Assembly: GCF_001895265.1 (NCBI RefSeq)
Contig: NZ_CP016796.1
Span: forward strand, 1,612,001 to 1,676,000
DNA length: 64,000 nucleotides
Origin: Francisella uliginis
GTDB lineage: Bacteria; Pseudomonadota; Gammaproteobacteria; Francisellales; Francisellaceae
Direction of reading: 5' to 3'
The position numbers and the translations under genes are program-made. Shown piece by piece: positions 27,514-36,948 of the stretch (within the stretch, counting starts at the first letter, position 1; each line of letters opens with the position of its first letter). Below the pieces are notes generated by a model. That model did not search any database. It was not told the DNA's origin and was given only the letters and a program-made list of their open reading frames with translations.

Positions 27514-29211
27514 ATGAAAGCAACACAAACTCTTATTGCTACTACTAAAGAGCTTCCTAAAGAAGCCGTACTTATTAGCCATCAATATATGTTAAAAGCT
27601 GGCCTTATAAAGAAGCTTGCTTCAGGTATATATACTTGGATGCCTATGGGATTGAAAGTATTACACAAAATCCAAGAAATTATTCGCGTAGAAATGAATA
27701 AAGCTGGAGCTAGTGAACTACTTCTACCAAGCGTACTACCATCTGAGCTTTTACAAGAGACTCATCGTTGGGATAAATTTGGACCAGAACTTTTAAAACT
27801 AAAAGATAGACACGATAGAGACTTTTGCTATGGACCAACCCATGAAGAACCTATAGTAGATATGGCTAGAGATACTATTAAAAGCTATAAACAGCTTCCT
27901 TTGAATTTATACCAGATTCAAACAAAATTTAGAGATGAAATTCGTCCTCGTTTTGGAGTAATGCGTGCACGTGAATTTATTATGAAAGACTCTTATTCTT
28001 TTCATGAGAATAACGAGTGTCTAAATAATACATATAAAACAATGTTTCAGACCTATTGTAATATCTTAGATAGAATAGGTTTAGCATATCGTCCTGTAAA
28101 AGCAGATACTGGCGCTATTGGTGGCGATAACAGTCATGAGTTTCAAGTACTAGCAAATGCTGGTGAAGATGTTATTTGTTATAGTAATGATAGCGATTAT
28201 GCTGCAAATATAGAACTAGCTACTTATGCAAAGCCAGACCTTAGTAAAAAAGAGGCTTCGCAAAACTCTATAGAGAAAATTCACACCCCCAAAATAAGAA
28301 CTATAGAGAAACTTTGTAAAGAAATGAAATTTGATATTAAGCAAACTATAAAAACGATGGTTGTTAAGGATGCAGAAGGAAACTTTTTTGCATTAGTTGT
28401 CAGGGGTGATCATGAGCTTAACGAAACAAAGATTAATAAGCTTGATCAAATATCTGCTCCATATACTTTAGCTTCACGTGAAGAGATTTTTGAGCTTTTC
28501 AATGCAAACCCTGGCTCACTTGGTATATACAACTGCCCTATTCAGATAATTGCTGACTATAGTGCTGTAGTAATATCAGATTTATGTTGTGGCGCTAATG
28601 AAGATGATTATCACTATACAAATGTAAACTGGGATAAGGATGTAACCAACTATCAAGTTGCTGATATTAGAAATGTAGTTACTGGAGATATCTCTCCTGA
28701 TAACAAAGGTACTCTAGAATTAACAAATGGTGTAGAAGTTGGTCACATTTTTGAGCTTGGAGATGTCTACTCAAAACCAATGAATGCAACTGTAATTGGC
28801 CAAGATGGTAAACCTAAACCTATATTGATGGGCTGTTATGGTTTTGGTGTCTCACGCGTTATGGCAGCAGCAATAGAGCAATCACATGATGATAAAGGTA
28901 TCGTTTGGCCAGAGTCTATAGCTCCATTTGAGGTTGCTATACTACCAATAAATTACAACAAATCAGAAAATGTTAAAAAAGTTGCTGATAAACTCTATCA
29001 AGAATTATCGGCAAAAGGAATTGATGTATTATTAGATGATCGTGGTGCAAGACCTGGTGTGATGTTTGCTGATGCTGATCTTGTTGGCTATTCTCATCAT
29101 GTTGTAATTGGTGATAGACTACTAGAACAAGGGCTAATAGAATATAAAAACCGCAAGACTCAAGAAAAACAAGAAATAACTATTGAGCAATTAATTAATA
29201 TACTAGCATAA
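27514..29211 (+). CDS. proS: Prolyl-tRNA synthetase
   Basis: I place the start at the ATG at 27514 (565 residues, [16 protein letters not shown]), which matches bacterial ProS N-termini; the upstream in-frame TTG at 27490 adds eight residues. Class II motifs are visible: [20 protein letters not shown] (motif 2 region), and [17 protein letters not shown] (motif 3). The YbaK-like editing insertion lies in the middle (about residues 230-390). The C-terminal anticodon-binding domain ends the protein. Confidence 0.97.
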   Translation: MKATQTLIATTKELPKEAVLISHQYMLKAGLIKKLASGIYTWMPMGLKVLHKIQEIIRVEMNKAGASELLLPSVLPSELLQETHRWDKFGPELLKLKDRHDRDFCYGPTHEEPIVDMARDTIKSYKQLPLNLYQIQTKFRDEIRPRFGVMRAREFIMKDSYSFHENNECLNNTYKTMFQTYCNILDRIGLAYRPVKADTGAIGGDNSHEFQVLANAGEDVICYSNDSDYAANIELATYAKPDLSKKEASQNSIEKIHTPKIRTIEKLCKEMKFDIKQTIKTMVVKDAEGNFFALVVRGDHELNETKINKLDQISAPYTLASREEIFELFNANPGSLGIYNCPIQIIADYSAVVISDLCCGANEDDYHYTNVNWDKDVTNYQVADIRNVVTGDISPDNKGTLELTNGVEVGHIFELGDVYSKPMNATVIGQDGKPKPILMGCYGFGVSRVMAAAIEQSHDDKGIVWPESIAPFEVAILPINYNKSENVKKVADKLYQELSAKGIDVLLDDRGARPGVMFADADLVGYSHHVVIGDRLLEQGLIEYKNRKTQEKQEITIEQLINILA

Positions 29212-29319
29212 AATCTTTATTTAATTCCTTATAGACGCTTTATCAACTTTTTAAAATAGTATGCTGGCAAAATTTATACTATAATTTAGCTAGTGTTTTT
29301 ATATCTAAGAGAAATAAAT

Positions 29320-30453
29320 ATGATACAACCAAAACCATATATTGATACTTCTCCATCTGTATACGGCAAGTTCTCGATAATGGCAGCTGAATATAAAGCA
29401 GCTAATTTTACACAAGGAGCTCCTGATTTTGATACTCCAGAATGGCTAATTGATCGCGCAAACTATTATATGAAAAAAGGCAAAAATCAATATGCCCCAA
29501 TCCCAGGTGCTATGACACTACGTAAAGCAATAGTACATAAGACTAAACACTGCTACAACACAGACATAAATATCGATAATGTGATAATCACGGCCGGTGC
29601 TCAAGAAGGCCTATTCACTGCAATATCAACATATGTCGGCGCTGGTGATGAAGTGATAATGTTTGATCCCATATTTGATACTTATGCTGGTGTTACAAAG
29701 TTTAACCAAGGTAAATGTGTAAGATTAAAATTACTCCCAAATGGTAATATTGACGTACAGGCTATCGCAAATGCAATTACTGATAGAACAAAAATTATAA
29801 TCTTAAACTCACCACATAACCCTATGGGAACTATAATATCAAAAAGTGAGTATCAAGAAATTGCAAAGATAGTCAAAGATAAAGATATTCTAGTAATATC
29901 TGATGAAGTTTATGAACATATTTATGCAGGTGACAGCTTCACAAGTGCTATAGAGATACCTGAACTAAGAGATAAGTTAGTAGTATTACAATCTCTTGGT
30001 AAAACATATAATGTCACAGGTTGGCGCCAAGGTGTGATGATTGCTCCCGCAGATATTATAAAAAATGTCTTAGCTATAAAACAATTTTCAACGTTTTCAG
30101 CTGTTCACCCTCTACAACTTTCATTAGCTGAAGGAATTTTAGAACACCCTGAATACTATGAAAACTTACATAAGCTATATAAAAAACAAAATGCTCTACT
30201 TAGAGAAAATATGAAAGGATCAAGATTCAAAGTTCTAGAATGGCAAGGATCTCCTTTCCAAATGATAGATTATAGTGAAATAAGTAATGAAGATGATCAC
30301 ACTTTTGCAACTAGACTTATTAAAGAATATGGTGTTGGAGTTGTACCAATGTCAACACTATTTGAGACTCCTCAGCATAAATTCTTAAGAATTTGCTTTG
30401 CAAAGAAAGATGCTGAAATAATTAAAGGTGCTAAAATATTAGCGCAAATATAA
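29320..30453 (+). CDS. PLP aminotransferase, YbdL-like (methionine/glutamine type)
   Basis: The 377-residue fold-type I enzyme shows NSPHNPMGT, SDEVYEHIYAG and the lysine motif SLGKTYNVTGWRQG, the order and wording of YbdL-type aminotransferases that use methionine and related amino acids with 2-oxo acids. The start is set at the ATG at 29320, with AAGAGA upstream; the frame is open from a GTG at 29293. An omega-amidase-like gene lies 1.8 kb downstream on the same strand. Confidence 0.85.
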   Translation: MIQPKPYIDTSPSVYGKFSIMAAEYKAANFTQGAPDFDTPEWLIDRANYYMKKGKNQYAPIPGAMTLRKAIVHKTKHCYNTDINIDNVIITAGAQEGLFTAISTYVGAGDEVIMFDPIFDTYAGVTKFNQGKCVRLKLLPNGNIDVQAIANAITDRTKIIILNSPHNPMGTIISKSEYQEIAKIVKDKDILVISDEVYEHIYAGDSFTSAIEIPELRDKLVVLQSLGKTYNVTGWRQGVMIAPADIIKNVLAIKQFSTFSAVHPLQLSLAEGILEHPEYYENLHKLYKKQNALLRENMKGSRFKVLEWQGSPFQMIDYSEISNEDDHTFATRLIKEYGVGVVPMSTLFETPQHKFLRICFAKKDAEIIKGAKILAQI

Positions 30454-30473
30454 TAATCCGAAAGAAATATTTC

Positions 30474-30520
30474 ATTCTACGATACTGAATCAAATTCAGC
30501 ACAGGCTTTGATCGTAGAAT
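30474..30520. repeat. Dispersed palindromic element, short form (C)
   Basis: Outer arms ATTCTACGAT and ATCGTAGAAT enclose an inner CTGAAT/ATTCAG hairpin and the string CACAGGCTTTG. The same inner core is found at 57933-57980 with different but still complementary outer arms. It lies just downstream of the aminotransferase gene and could act as a terminator hairpin. Confidence 0.7.
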
Positions 30521-30618
30521 CTAATTTTAAGACCTATCGCAACTAAATACTATAACCAATTCCTAAATTCATTGGTTTATCTATATTTCATATAGTTGAT
30601 AATTAGTTGAGATTAATA

Positions 30619-31014
30619 TTATTTTTCTTGTATCAAACTTATAAATGTCGCTGATTTAAGTGAGTTTCCTTGTTTACCATACTTAACAGCTAGCCTTGTT
30701 GTATCTTGCGATGTCTTTTGCATTACAACTTCTATAAAGTCATTAGGGGCATTATCATTAACTGCTAAAATCAAAGCTTTTGTATTACTTTTTTGATTTG
30801 TATTTATAGCATAAGTTTCACCCGCTAAACTAGGTGCTTGACCAGTCTCTATCAATCTCAATGACTCATTATAAACATCACTTAGACTCTTGTGAACATT
30901 TACTACAGAGTAACCCTTATTATTGTACTTTATATTGTTAGTCGCACATGCTGAAACTAAAGTCATAATAATAACTAAAGTTAATAATCTAAGGTTTAAT
31001 TTAATATTTTTCAT
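30619..31014 (-). CDS. DUF3568-type lipoprotein (131 aa)
   Basis: A signal peptide with lipobox VSAC (cysteine near residue 23) leads a small domain. It shares the pattern KALILAVNDNAPNDFIEVVMQKTSQDTTRLAVKYG with its neighbour at 31088-31495. This looks like the DUF3568 family known from Francisella. The function is unknown. It is one of two intact tandem paralogues. Confidence 0.8.
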   Translation of the reverse strand: MKNIKLNLRLLTLVIIMTLVSACATNNIKYNNKGYSVVNVHKSLSDVYNESLRLIETGQAPSLAGETYAINTNQKSNTKALILAVNDNAPNDFIEVVMQKTSQDTTRLAVKYGKQGNSLKSATFISLIQEK

Positions 31015-31087
31015 TTCGTGAAGTATATAATTAGAATAATTTTAATTATCTTATCAGATCTTTTATTTGTCAATATAAAAGCAAATA

Positions 31088-31495
31088 CTAATTATCCTTA
31101 ATATTCTCTTGTATAATAGAGACTAAAGCTGATGATCTAATTGCATTACCTTCACTGCCATATTTTATTGACAACTCTGTCTTATCTTGAGATTTCTTCT
31201 GAATAGCAATTTCAACAAAATCCGTAGGATCGCTATCACTTTCTGCTGCTATTACAGCAGTATTTGTAAGCTTTTTATTTATTCTGATATCATATGGACT
31301 ACCTTTTAAATCATAGGTTTGACCATTCTCTAGAGCTTCTAGAGAAGCTTTATAAACATTGCCAAAGCTTTGGTTCAGAGCAGTTGTATAGTATCCATCA
31401 TTAAAGTTGCTGCCACCAAAAGTAGAACATCCCGATAATATCGCCAAAATAATAGTCAAAGCTATTACATTAAACTTCGATCTTATAAGTCTCAT
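31088..31495 (-). CDS. DUF3568-type lipoprotein (135 aa)
   Basis: This paralogue of the gene at 30619 has lipobox LSGC (cysteine near residue 23) and the conserved block DFVEIAIQKKSQDKTELSIKYGSEGNAIRSSALVS. The pair lies in tandem on the minus strand, with a decayed third copy upstream at 31632-31805. Confidence 0.82.
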   Translation of the reverse strand: MRLIRSKFNVIALTIILAILSGCSTFGGSNFNDGYYTTALNQSFGNVYKASLEALENGQTYDLKGSPYDIRINKKLTNTAVIAAESDSDPTDFVEIAIQKKSQDKTELSIKYGSEGNAIRSSALVSIIQENIKDN

Positions 31496-31631
31496 TTTTT
31501 TATACTTAAAATTATAATGAGTTGATTATCTTACTAGAATTTTTATTTGTCAATATTTTTAATAGATCAAATCAGCTTACAAAATAGCTATTGGTAAAAT
31601 AATTACGCTTTACTAAGCTTTTCCTATATGG

Positions 31632-31805
31632 TTGAATTAATGCAGAGGATCTTAATATATCCCTATTATCTCCATATTTCACTGATATCTGTGTTTTATC
31701 TTTTGAATCATTGGACAATACTCTCAATAAAATCAGAAAGATCATTGTCATCTTCTACAGCCATTACCTCACTATTAGCAATTTTTTTATTTATTGTAAT
31801 ACAGT
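31632..31805 (-). pseudogene. Decayed third DUF3568 copy
   Basis: On the minus strand I can read INKKIANSEVMAVEDDNDLSDFIESI, then a stop and a shift, then SKDKTQISVKYGDNRDILRSSAL. Both pieces line up with the intact DUF3568 lipoproteins. The 5' part is missing, because the reading is cut at the palindromic element that starts near 31801. Confidence 0.75.
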
Positions 31806-31900
31806 CAATCGGAATATATTGTGTACTTTATGCGGTCATCCTGAACTTGATTCAGGATCTCTTCACTTTGGCTAGGAGATTCTGGATCAAATCCAGAATT
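31801..31900. repeat. Dispersed palindromic element, copy A
   Basis: This block (CAGTCAATCGGAATATATTG through ATTCTGGATCAAATCCAGAA) matches, in reverse orientation, the element at 57933-58053. Both contain the words TATGCGGTCATCCTGAACTT and CACTTTGGCTAGGAGATTC. It includes two hairpins: ATCCTGAA/TTCAGGAT and ATTCTGGAT/ATCCAGAAT. It abuts the decayed DUF3568 copy. Confidence 0.85.
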
Positions 31901-31909
31901 GTAAGTTAA

Positions 31910-32220
31910 ATCTCCAGTATAATTTTAACTAAGAGGTCAAACTAGAGTGTAAAACTTTAGTTATAACCTAAGCAACCGTAACGAAATAGATTTAAATGAT
32001 CGTTGTCATCAAGGTACTTAGGTTATCTCGTTAATACGTTTGAATAGTCCAACACCCATATATTAGTTCCAAAGCTATAGCCAAAACAAAAATACTAAAT
32101 CCTAATTTAAAAGCAACTTAGTACCATAACTTTGAATTAGTAGTTAAATATAGTAATCAAAGCTTTAAAAAATGCTAAAATTTAAATATTAAGCTCAACG
32201 TATCTATTTAAGGTTTTAAA
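31910..32220. other. Intergenic region upstream of the omega-amidase-like gene
   Basis: No ORF is supported here. A 10-bp perfect inverted repeat (ATAACCTAAG at 31963-31972 and its complement at 32017-32026) encloses 44 bases. The rest looks like decayed sequence. A minus-strand frame near 32040-32090 reads FGYSFGTNIWVLDYSN, like an outer-membrane strand, but it is too short to call. Confidence 0.4.
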
Positions 32221-32991
32221 ATGTCAAATTTAAAAGTTAGCATAATTCAAACAGATATTATCTGGGATAATAAGCAACAAAACTATAATAATTTAGAAGA
32301 AAAATTAAATCAAATAGATAGCGACACAGATGTCGTTGTTTTACCAGAGATGTTTAATACTGGGTTTATAATGAACCCAACTAATGAAGCTAGTACGCAA
32401 CAAGATATTATCGACTGGATGTCTAAACAAGTAGAAGGCAAAAACTATGCTCTTGTTGGCAGTGCTGCTACATTTACAGACACTAAGATAGCAAATAGAC
32501 TCTATTTTGTAACACCTGAACAAGAAATCTATACTTATGATAAAAATCATCTATTTGTTCATGCAGGAGAAGATAAGAAATATTCTAGTGGTAATAAAAG
32601 AAAGATTATAAACTATAGAGGTTTTAATATCTTACTTACAGTATGTTTTGACCTACGCTTTCCAGTATTTAATTGTAATAATAATGATTATGACATACTA
32701 CTAAATGTCGCATGCTGGCCAGAATCTAGGCGTAAACATTGGCAAGCATTGCTCAAAGCTAGAGCTATAGAAAACCAAGCTTTTGTAATAGCATGCAATA
32801 GAGTTGGCAAAGATCCTAATGTTAATTATTCTGGTGATAGTATGATTATAAATTACAATGGCGACATTATAACTCATGAAGAATATAAAGAAGCTATATT
32901 GACTGCGACTTTAAACAAAAAAGATCAACAAGAACACCGTGAAGCTTTTAACTTCTTAGCTTCTCAAGATAGTTTTACTCTGCATCTCTAA
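32221..32991 (+). CDS. Carbon-nitrogen hydrolase, YafV-like omega-amidase
   Basis: The 256-residue nitrilase-fold enzyme has the catalytic triad in recognisable places: E in VVLPEMFNTGF (about residue 43), K in YDKNHLF (about 107), and C in LLTVCFDLRFP (about 143). Omega-amidases of the Nit2/YafV/MtnU kind hydrolyse 2-oxoglutaramate or 2-oxosuccinamate. The gene converges with nusB and overlaps its end by 17 bases. Confidence 0.85.
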   Translation: MSNLKVSIIQTDIIWDNKQQNYNNLEEKLNQIDSDTDVVVLPEMFNTGFIMNPTNEASTQQDIIDWMSKQVEGKNYALVGSAATFTDTKIANRLYFVTPEQEIYTYDKNHLFVHAGEDKKYSSGNKRKIINYRGFNILLTVCFDLRFPVFNCNNNDYDILLNVACWPESRRKHWQALLKARAIENQAFVIACNRVGKDPNVNYSGDSMIINYNGDIITHEEYKEAILTATLNKKDQQEHREAFNFLASQDSFTLHL

Positions 32992-33400
32992 TAGATTTAG
33001 CTAGCTTTTGTAAAACAGCATTAATAAACTTATACCCCTCTTCAGTACCCATGCTATATGCTATCTCAACATATTCTTTTATTATCACTTGATATGGGTT
33101 CTCTAAACACTCTATAAGCTCTGCTATAGCAACTTGTAAGACAGCATAATCAACATAATTAATAGAATCGATTCCATCATCCGAGTTATCTGATATATAG
33201 CTATCGATTGTATTTTGGTTTTCTTCGACAGCATCGACAAGTCTATAAAAAAGTTCCCAATCAGTTTGATGGCGACCAGCATTATCGGCATAGTATTGTA
33301 CTTTTAGCTCAGCAAAAGTATTATCATTAACTTTTTTTTGATATAACGCTTGTACAGTGTATAGTCGAGCATTATTTCTAGCTCTAGCAGTAGTTTTCAT
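32975..33400 (-). CDS. nusB: Transcription antitermination factor NusB
   Basis: The 141-residue all-helical protein starts with the family's RARNNARLYTVQALYQ (about residues 6-21) and has YVDYAVLQVAIAEL (about 92-105) and a C-terminal KFINAVLQKLAK. NusB works with NusE in rRNA antitermination. The gene converges with the omega-amidase-like gene. Confidence 0.93.
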   Translation of the reverse strand: MKTTARARNNARLYTVQALYQKKVNDNTFAELKVQYYADNAGRHQTDWELFYRLVDAVEENQNTIDSYISDNSDDGIDSINYVDYAVLQVAIAELIECLENPYQVIIKEYVEIAYSMGTEEGYKFINAVLQKLAKSIRDAE

Positions 33401-33479
33401 AAATTCCTTTGATGTTTTTTTAGATAATTTAAGATATTATTATTTCGCAAATAACTATTATAACCTATCAGTAAAAAAT

Positions 33480-33929
33480 ATGTATAAGTGGTGGCAAGAA
33501 ATTGATCTAAAAGATATGACAAGTGAGCAATGGGAGTCTATTTGTGATAGATGTGGCTTATGTTGCTTAAATAAGCTTCAAGATGATGAAACTGATGAAG
33601 TATATTATACTAAGGTTAGTTGTAAGCTTTTAGATACTAATAAATGTCAATGTAGTATGTATGACAAAAGAAAACAGCTTGTACCGGAGTGTATAAATCT
33701 AACTTATAAACAACTAAAAAATCATGCACATAAGTGGTTACCAAATAGTTGTAGTTACAAGCTATTATTTGAAGGCAAAGACCTACCAGATTGGCATCAC
33801 TTAAATAACGATGGTTCAACAGAAAAAATGCATCAAGAAAAAAAATCTGCTAAACATTTTGCAATTTCAGAATATGAGCTAGATGTTGATGAGTACTTAG
33901 AAGATTTTATAGTAAAAATAGATAACTGA
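33480..33929 (+). CDS. UPF0260/YcgN-like cysteine cluster protein
   Basis: The start is set at the ATG at 33480 (149 residues, MYKWWQEIDLKDM), because an upstream in-frame start would overlap nusB. The cysteine-rich pattern CDRCGLCCLNK ... SCKLLDTNKCQCSMYDKR is typical of the YkgJ/YcgN cysteine cluster, thought to bind a metal ion. The role is unknown. Confidence 0.88.
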   Translation: MYKWWQEIDLKDMTSEQWESICDRCGLCCLNKLQDDETDEVYYTKVSCKLLDTNKCQCSMYDKRKQLVPECINLTYKQLKNHAHKWLPNSCSYKLLFEGKDLPDWHHLNNDGSTEKMHQEKKSAKHFAISEYELDVDEYLEDFIVKIDN

Positions 33930-33981
33930 TTTTTGATTTTTAGTATATAATTCGTTCACTATTTCTTATTGGACATATGAA

Positions 33982-34590
33982 TTGTCTAATTTACCTCTAG
34001 CAAATCCTTTTTATGAAAAGATCATAGCTAATTATCTAAATGATGGCTATTGCATAATTGACAACTGGTTAGATATTTCTGAGACAATATTTTTGAGATC
34101 TGAGTTAGATAAACTTAACCAAGCTGACTCTTTTAGGAAATCAGCAATAGGCAATCGTTTAAACGAAAGTCTTGAAAGATCTATTCGTAATGATTTCATT
34201 TTTTGGCTAGATGAAAAAAAATATGCTCAATCATTTTTTACCAAAATAAACGGTTTTATTGAATATATAAATAAAACTTGCTTTGCTGGTATTGTTACAA
34301 AAGAGTTCCATTATGCAATCTATCCACAAGGCTCGTTTTATAAAAAACATATCGATACTTTCCAAAATGATGATAGAAGAACCATATCTATAGTTTGCTA
34401 TCTTAATGAAGTCTGGCAACCAAGCTTTGGTGGACAACTAAAACTATATTTAAATGATAAGAATCTAGAAATCTTTCCTACAAATGGTAAGATTGTACTT
34501 TTTGATAGTAAGATAATAGAGCATGAGGTCTTACCAGTACTTACAAAAAATAAAAGATTAAGTATTACAGGTTGGTTAAAAACTAATTAA
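33982..34590 (+). CDS. 2-oxoglutarate/Fe(II)-dependent oxygenase
   Basis: The 202-residue protein has the metal triad H123, D125 (KKHIDTF) and H181 (IIEHEV), with R192 (KRLSITGW) for 2-oxoglutarate. It is of the SM-20/prolyl hydroxylase-like kind; the substrate is unknown. The start is a TTG with GGA 8 bases upstream. It converges with the desulfurase fusion gene, overlapping by 8 bases. Confidence 0.85.
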   Translation: MSNLPLANPFYEKIIANYLNDGYCIIDNWLDISETIFLRSELDKLNQADSFRKSAIGNRLNESLERSIRNDFIFWLDEKKYAQSFFTKINGFIEYINKTCFAGIVTKEFHYAIYPQGSFYKKHIDTFQNDDRRTISIVCYLNEVWQPSFGGQLKLYLNDKNLEIFPTNGKIVLFDSKIIEHEVLPVLTKNKRLSITGWLKTN

Positions 34591-36055
34591 ATTTATCGAT
34601 CTTTCTTAGAACTGTAATATTTTTTTCTAGTGATTTTACAAGCCTCCCAATATCACTATCAGTTGTGAAGCAGCCAAATGATATCCTTAGTGTATTTGCA
34701 GCTTGCTTTTTATCTAGACCAATAGCACTAAGTACATGTGATGGTTTATCTGCATTTGCAGTACAAGCAGAGCTCATAGATAATGCAAAATCTGGCATCA
34801 AAGTAAATAAAATATCTCCAGGAACTCCTTTAACCGTTACACTTAGAATACCAACATAACTTTGCTCTAAAGGAGTATTGATTGTAACATTATCAAACTT
34901 TGTTAAACATGCAACAACAGTCTCTCGGTACTTTTTCAATTTAGCTAAATCTGTTTTTTCTTTAAGTAGTTCAATTGCTGAAGCAAATGCTACAATCTGT
35001 TGAGTCGATAATGTTCCAGAACGCATACCATTTTGATGCCCACCACCGTGTATTTGTTCTTCTAGCTCTACCCCATCGGCAACATACAACGCACCTATAC
35101 CTTTTGGCCCATAACATTTATGCGCTGACATAGATAACAAATCAATATTCATTTTTTGCACATCAATTTCAACTTTACCTATACCTTGAGCCGCATCAAC
35201 ATGAAATATAATATTTTTCTCTTTAGCAATTTTACCAATTTCCTCTAAAGGATTTGCCACGCCTATTTCATTATTTACTGCCATTATAGAAATCAGTACA
35301 GTATCAGAATTTATTAGACTACATAGTTCATCTAAATCTATACGTCCATGCTTATCAACGCTTAGATAACTAACACTAACTGAAGTATCTTTATTAGATA
35401 AATACTTACAAACATCCAAAACCGCTTTATGCTCAATTGAAGTTGTTATTATATGTTTTTTATCTTTTTGACTTGCCTCAACAAGACCTTTGATCGCTAG
35501 ATTATTTGATTCTGTGGCTCCTGATGTCCAGACAACATTTCCACTTGAAGCATTTATAAATTTAGAGATAATCTTTTGAGCCTCATCAATCTTTTTCTTA
35601 GCTAGTCTTCCTAGATAATGTGTTGAAGCAGGATTGGCAAAATATGTATCAATTTCCATATATTTTTGCATCTCTTCAACAACCTCATGAAACACAGGTG
35701 TTGTCGCCGCATAATTAAAAAATAGCACTTTCTCAAAATCGAAATATTCAAGTTCAGGAGGAACAATAGTCTTATTTCCATTCTCACGCCAACTTGAAAT
35801 GCCTCCTAATAAACAGTTAGCATCATCAAAGAGATTTTTAAAGAAACTATGTACTTTACTTGACCTATTTGCAGTTTCACAATATATAACTACACTTTTA
35901 TGATGCTTATATTTATTGTAATCAACTAGAAACTCACTTATATGAATAGCTCCAGGGATAATATCAACTAGGTACTCTTGATAACTACGAATATCTACTA
36001 ATAAAACACCTCTTTCTAATTGCTCTTTTAAAACCTGATCTGTGATCATTGCCAT
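34583..36055 (-). CDS. Rhodanese-cysteine desulfurase fusion
   Basis: An N-terminal rhodanese domain (residues 1-95, active-site loop CETANR with C59) is fused to a class V aminotransferase-like cysteine desulfurase (about 112-485). The desulfurase has the PLP lysine K313 (SMSAHKCYGPKG), the H in TSIEHKAV, and the mobile catalytic cysteine C431 (SSACTAN). The enzyme could make persulfide from cysteine and pass it within one chain. It is the far end of the sulfur locus and lies 140 bases from the hydrolase gene. Confidence 0.92.
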   Translation of the reverse strand: MAMITDQVLKEQLERGVLLVDIRSYQEYLVDIIPGAIHISEFLVDYNKYKHHKSVVIYCETANRSSKVHSFFKNLFDDANCLLGGISSWRENGNKTIVPPELEYFDFEKVLFFNYAATTPVFHEVVEEMQKYMEIDTYFANPASTHYLGRLAKKKIDEAQKIISKFINASSGNVVWTSGATESNNLAIKGLVEASQKDKKHIITTSIEHKAVLDVCKYLSNKDTSVSVSYLSVDKHGRIDLDELCSLINSDTVLISIMAVNNEIGVANPLEEIGKIAKEKNIIFHVDAAQGIGKVEIDVQKMNIDLLSMSAHKCYGPKGIGALYVADGVELEEQIHGGGHQNGMRSGTLSTQQIVAFASAIELLKEKTDLAKLKKYRETVVACLTKFDNVTINTPLEQSYVGILSVTVKGVPGDILFTLMPDFALSMSSACTANADKPSHVLSAIGLDKKQAANTLRISFGCFTTDSDIGRLVKSLEKNITVLRKIDKFN

Positions 36056-36195
36056 AACTTATTCATCCTCAAAATTTTATTCTCAAAAATTCAAAATACT
36101 ATAGATAATGCGACTAGACTAGATTTTTTACATCAAACTATAAATACATATAACAATTTCATATTACTTTCGTAGATTATATAAATATTTATTAA

Positions 36196-36897
36196 CTACA
36201 AAAAGTCTTTTATAAGATTATTAATCTTATCCACAGCATTTAGCATAATAAAATGTCCTGAGTTTAGTTGAATATATTTAGCCTTATCATACAAGCATAA
36301 GATATTATTCTCAGATGTCCTTGGTGATGCACTTGCTATATATAAAAATGGTGTATTTAGTTTATAAAATAAAGACTTCTTATCAGAAAAAAATGCTTCT
36401 CTAAGAATTTTATTAAAAGACTTTGGTTTTCTTTGCCAATAATTTAACATCTGATGAGCTTTATTTTGCATGACACTATAATTATCGAAACGTTTATCTA
36501 TCATGTTATTTTTTATAACATCAGATAGAACTTTTTGAGCATCCTTGCGATCAAGAGCTTCTAAAAAATCCTCCTCAACTAATGTAAATTCTGATTTTAA
36601 CGTAGTATCAATTACTATAACTTTTTTAATATCCAAATCAGTTAGAGCTAACTTTAGAGCCAAAAAACCTCCCATACTATGTCCTATAAATACAATATCT
36701 TTATATCTAGATAATTGATCATATAAGTATGTAACTACTTCTTCTACGCTGTCTATTCCTTGTGAAATTATTTCAGAATAATTAGGAGCTACTACATTGC
36801 TGTCTTTACTAAAAAAATCAATTTGTGCATTAAAATCTGACGACTGACAACACCAACCATGTAAAAATATTAAAGTAGGTTTATTTGAATAACTCAT
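36196..36897 (-). CDS. Alpha/beta hydrolase
   Basis: The 233-residue protein has the oxyanion HGW (residues 13-15), the nucleophile elbow GHSMGG with S74, and a C-terminal NSGHFIML histidine. It is like BioH or MenH-type hydrolases, but no substrate can be assigned. It lies 51 bases after the TSUP permease gene and may be the last gene of the sulfur operon. Confidence 0.8.
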   Translation of the reverse strand: MSYSNKPTLIFLHGWCCQSSDFNAQIDFFSKDSNVVAPNYSEIISQGIDSVEEVVTYLYDQLSRYKDIVFIGHSMGGFLALKLALTDLDIKKVIVIDTTLKSEFTLVEEDFLEALDRKDAQKVLSDVIKNNMIDKRFDNYSVMQNKAHQMLNYWQRKPKSFNKILREAFFSDKKSLFYKLNTPFLYIASASPRTSENNILCLYDKAKYIQLNSGHFIMLNAVDKINNLIKDFL

Positions 36898-36948
36898 TAA
36901 TACGATATAAGAACAATTAAATCTTAGGTAAATATTAACCTAGATAGA

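Noticed and set aside
30530-30600. A minus-strand piece reading IDKPMNLGIGYSI before a stop, like the end of an outer-membrane barrel
   Set aside because: Too short, with no upstream part found; kept only as a hint of decay.
31628-31909. A 93-codon plus-strand ORF over the DUF3568 remnant and palindromic element
   Set aside because: It is antisense to the decayed lipoprotein copy and then reads through the repeat element; no domain or ribosome site supports it.
32035-32115. A minus-strand piece reading FGYSFGTNIWVLDYSN
   Set aside because: It resembles a barrel strand, but neighbouring frames contain stops and no parent gene can be recognised.
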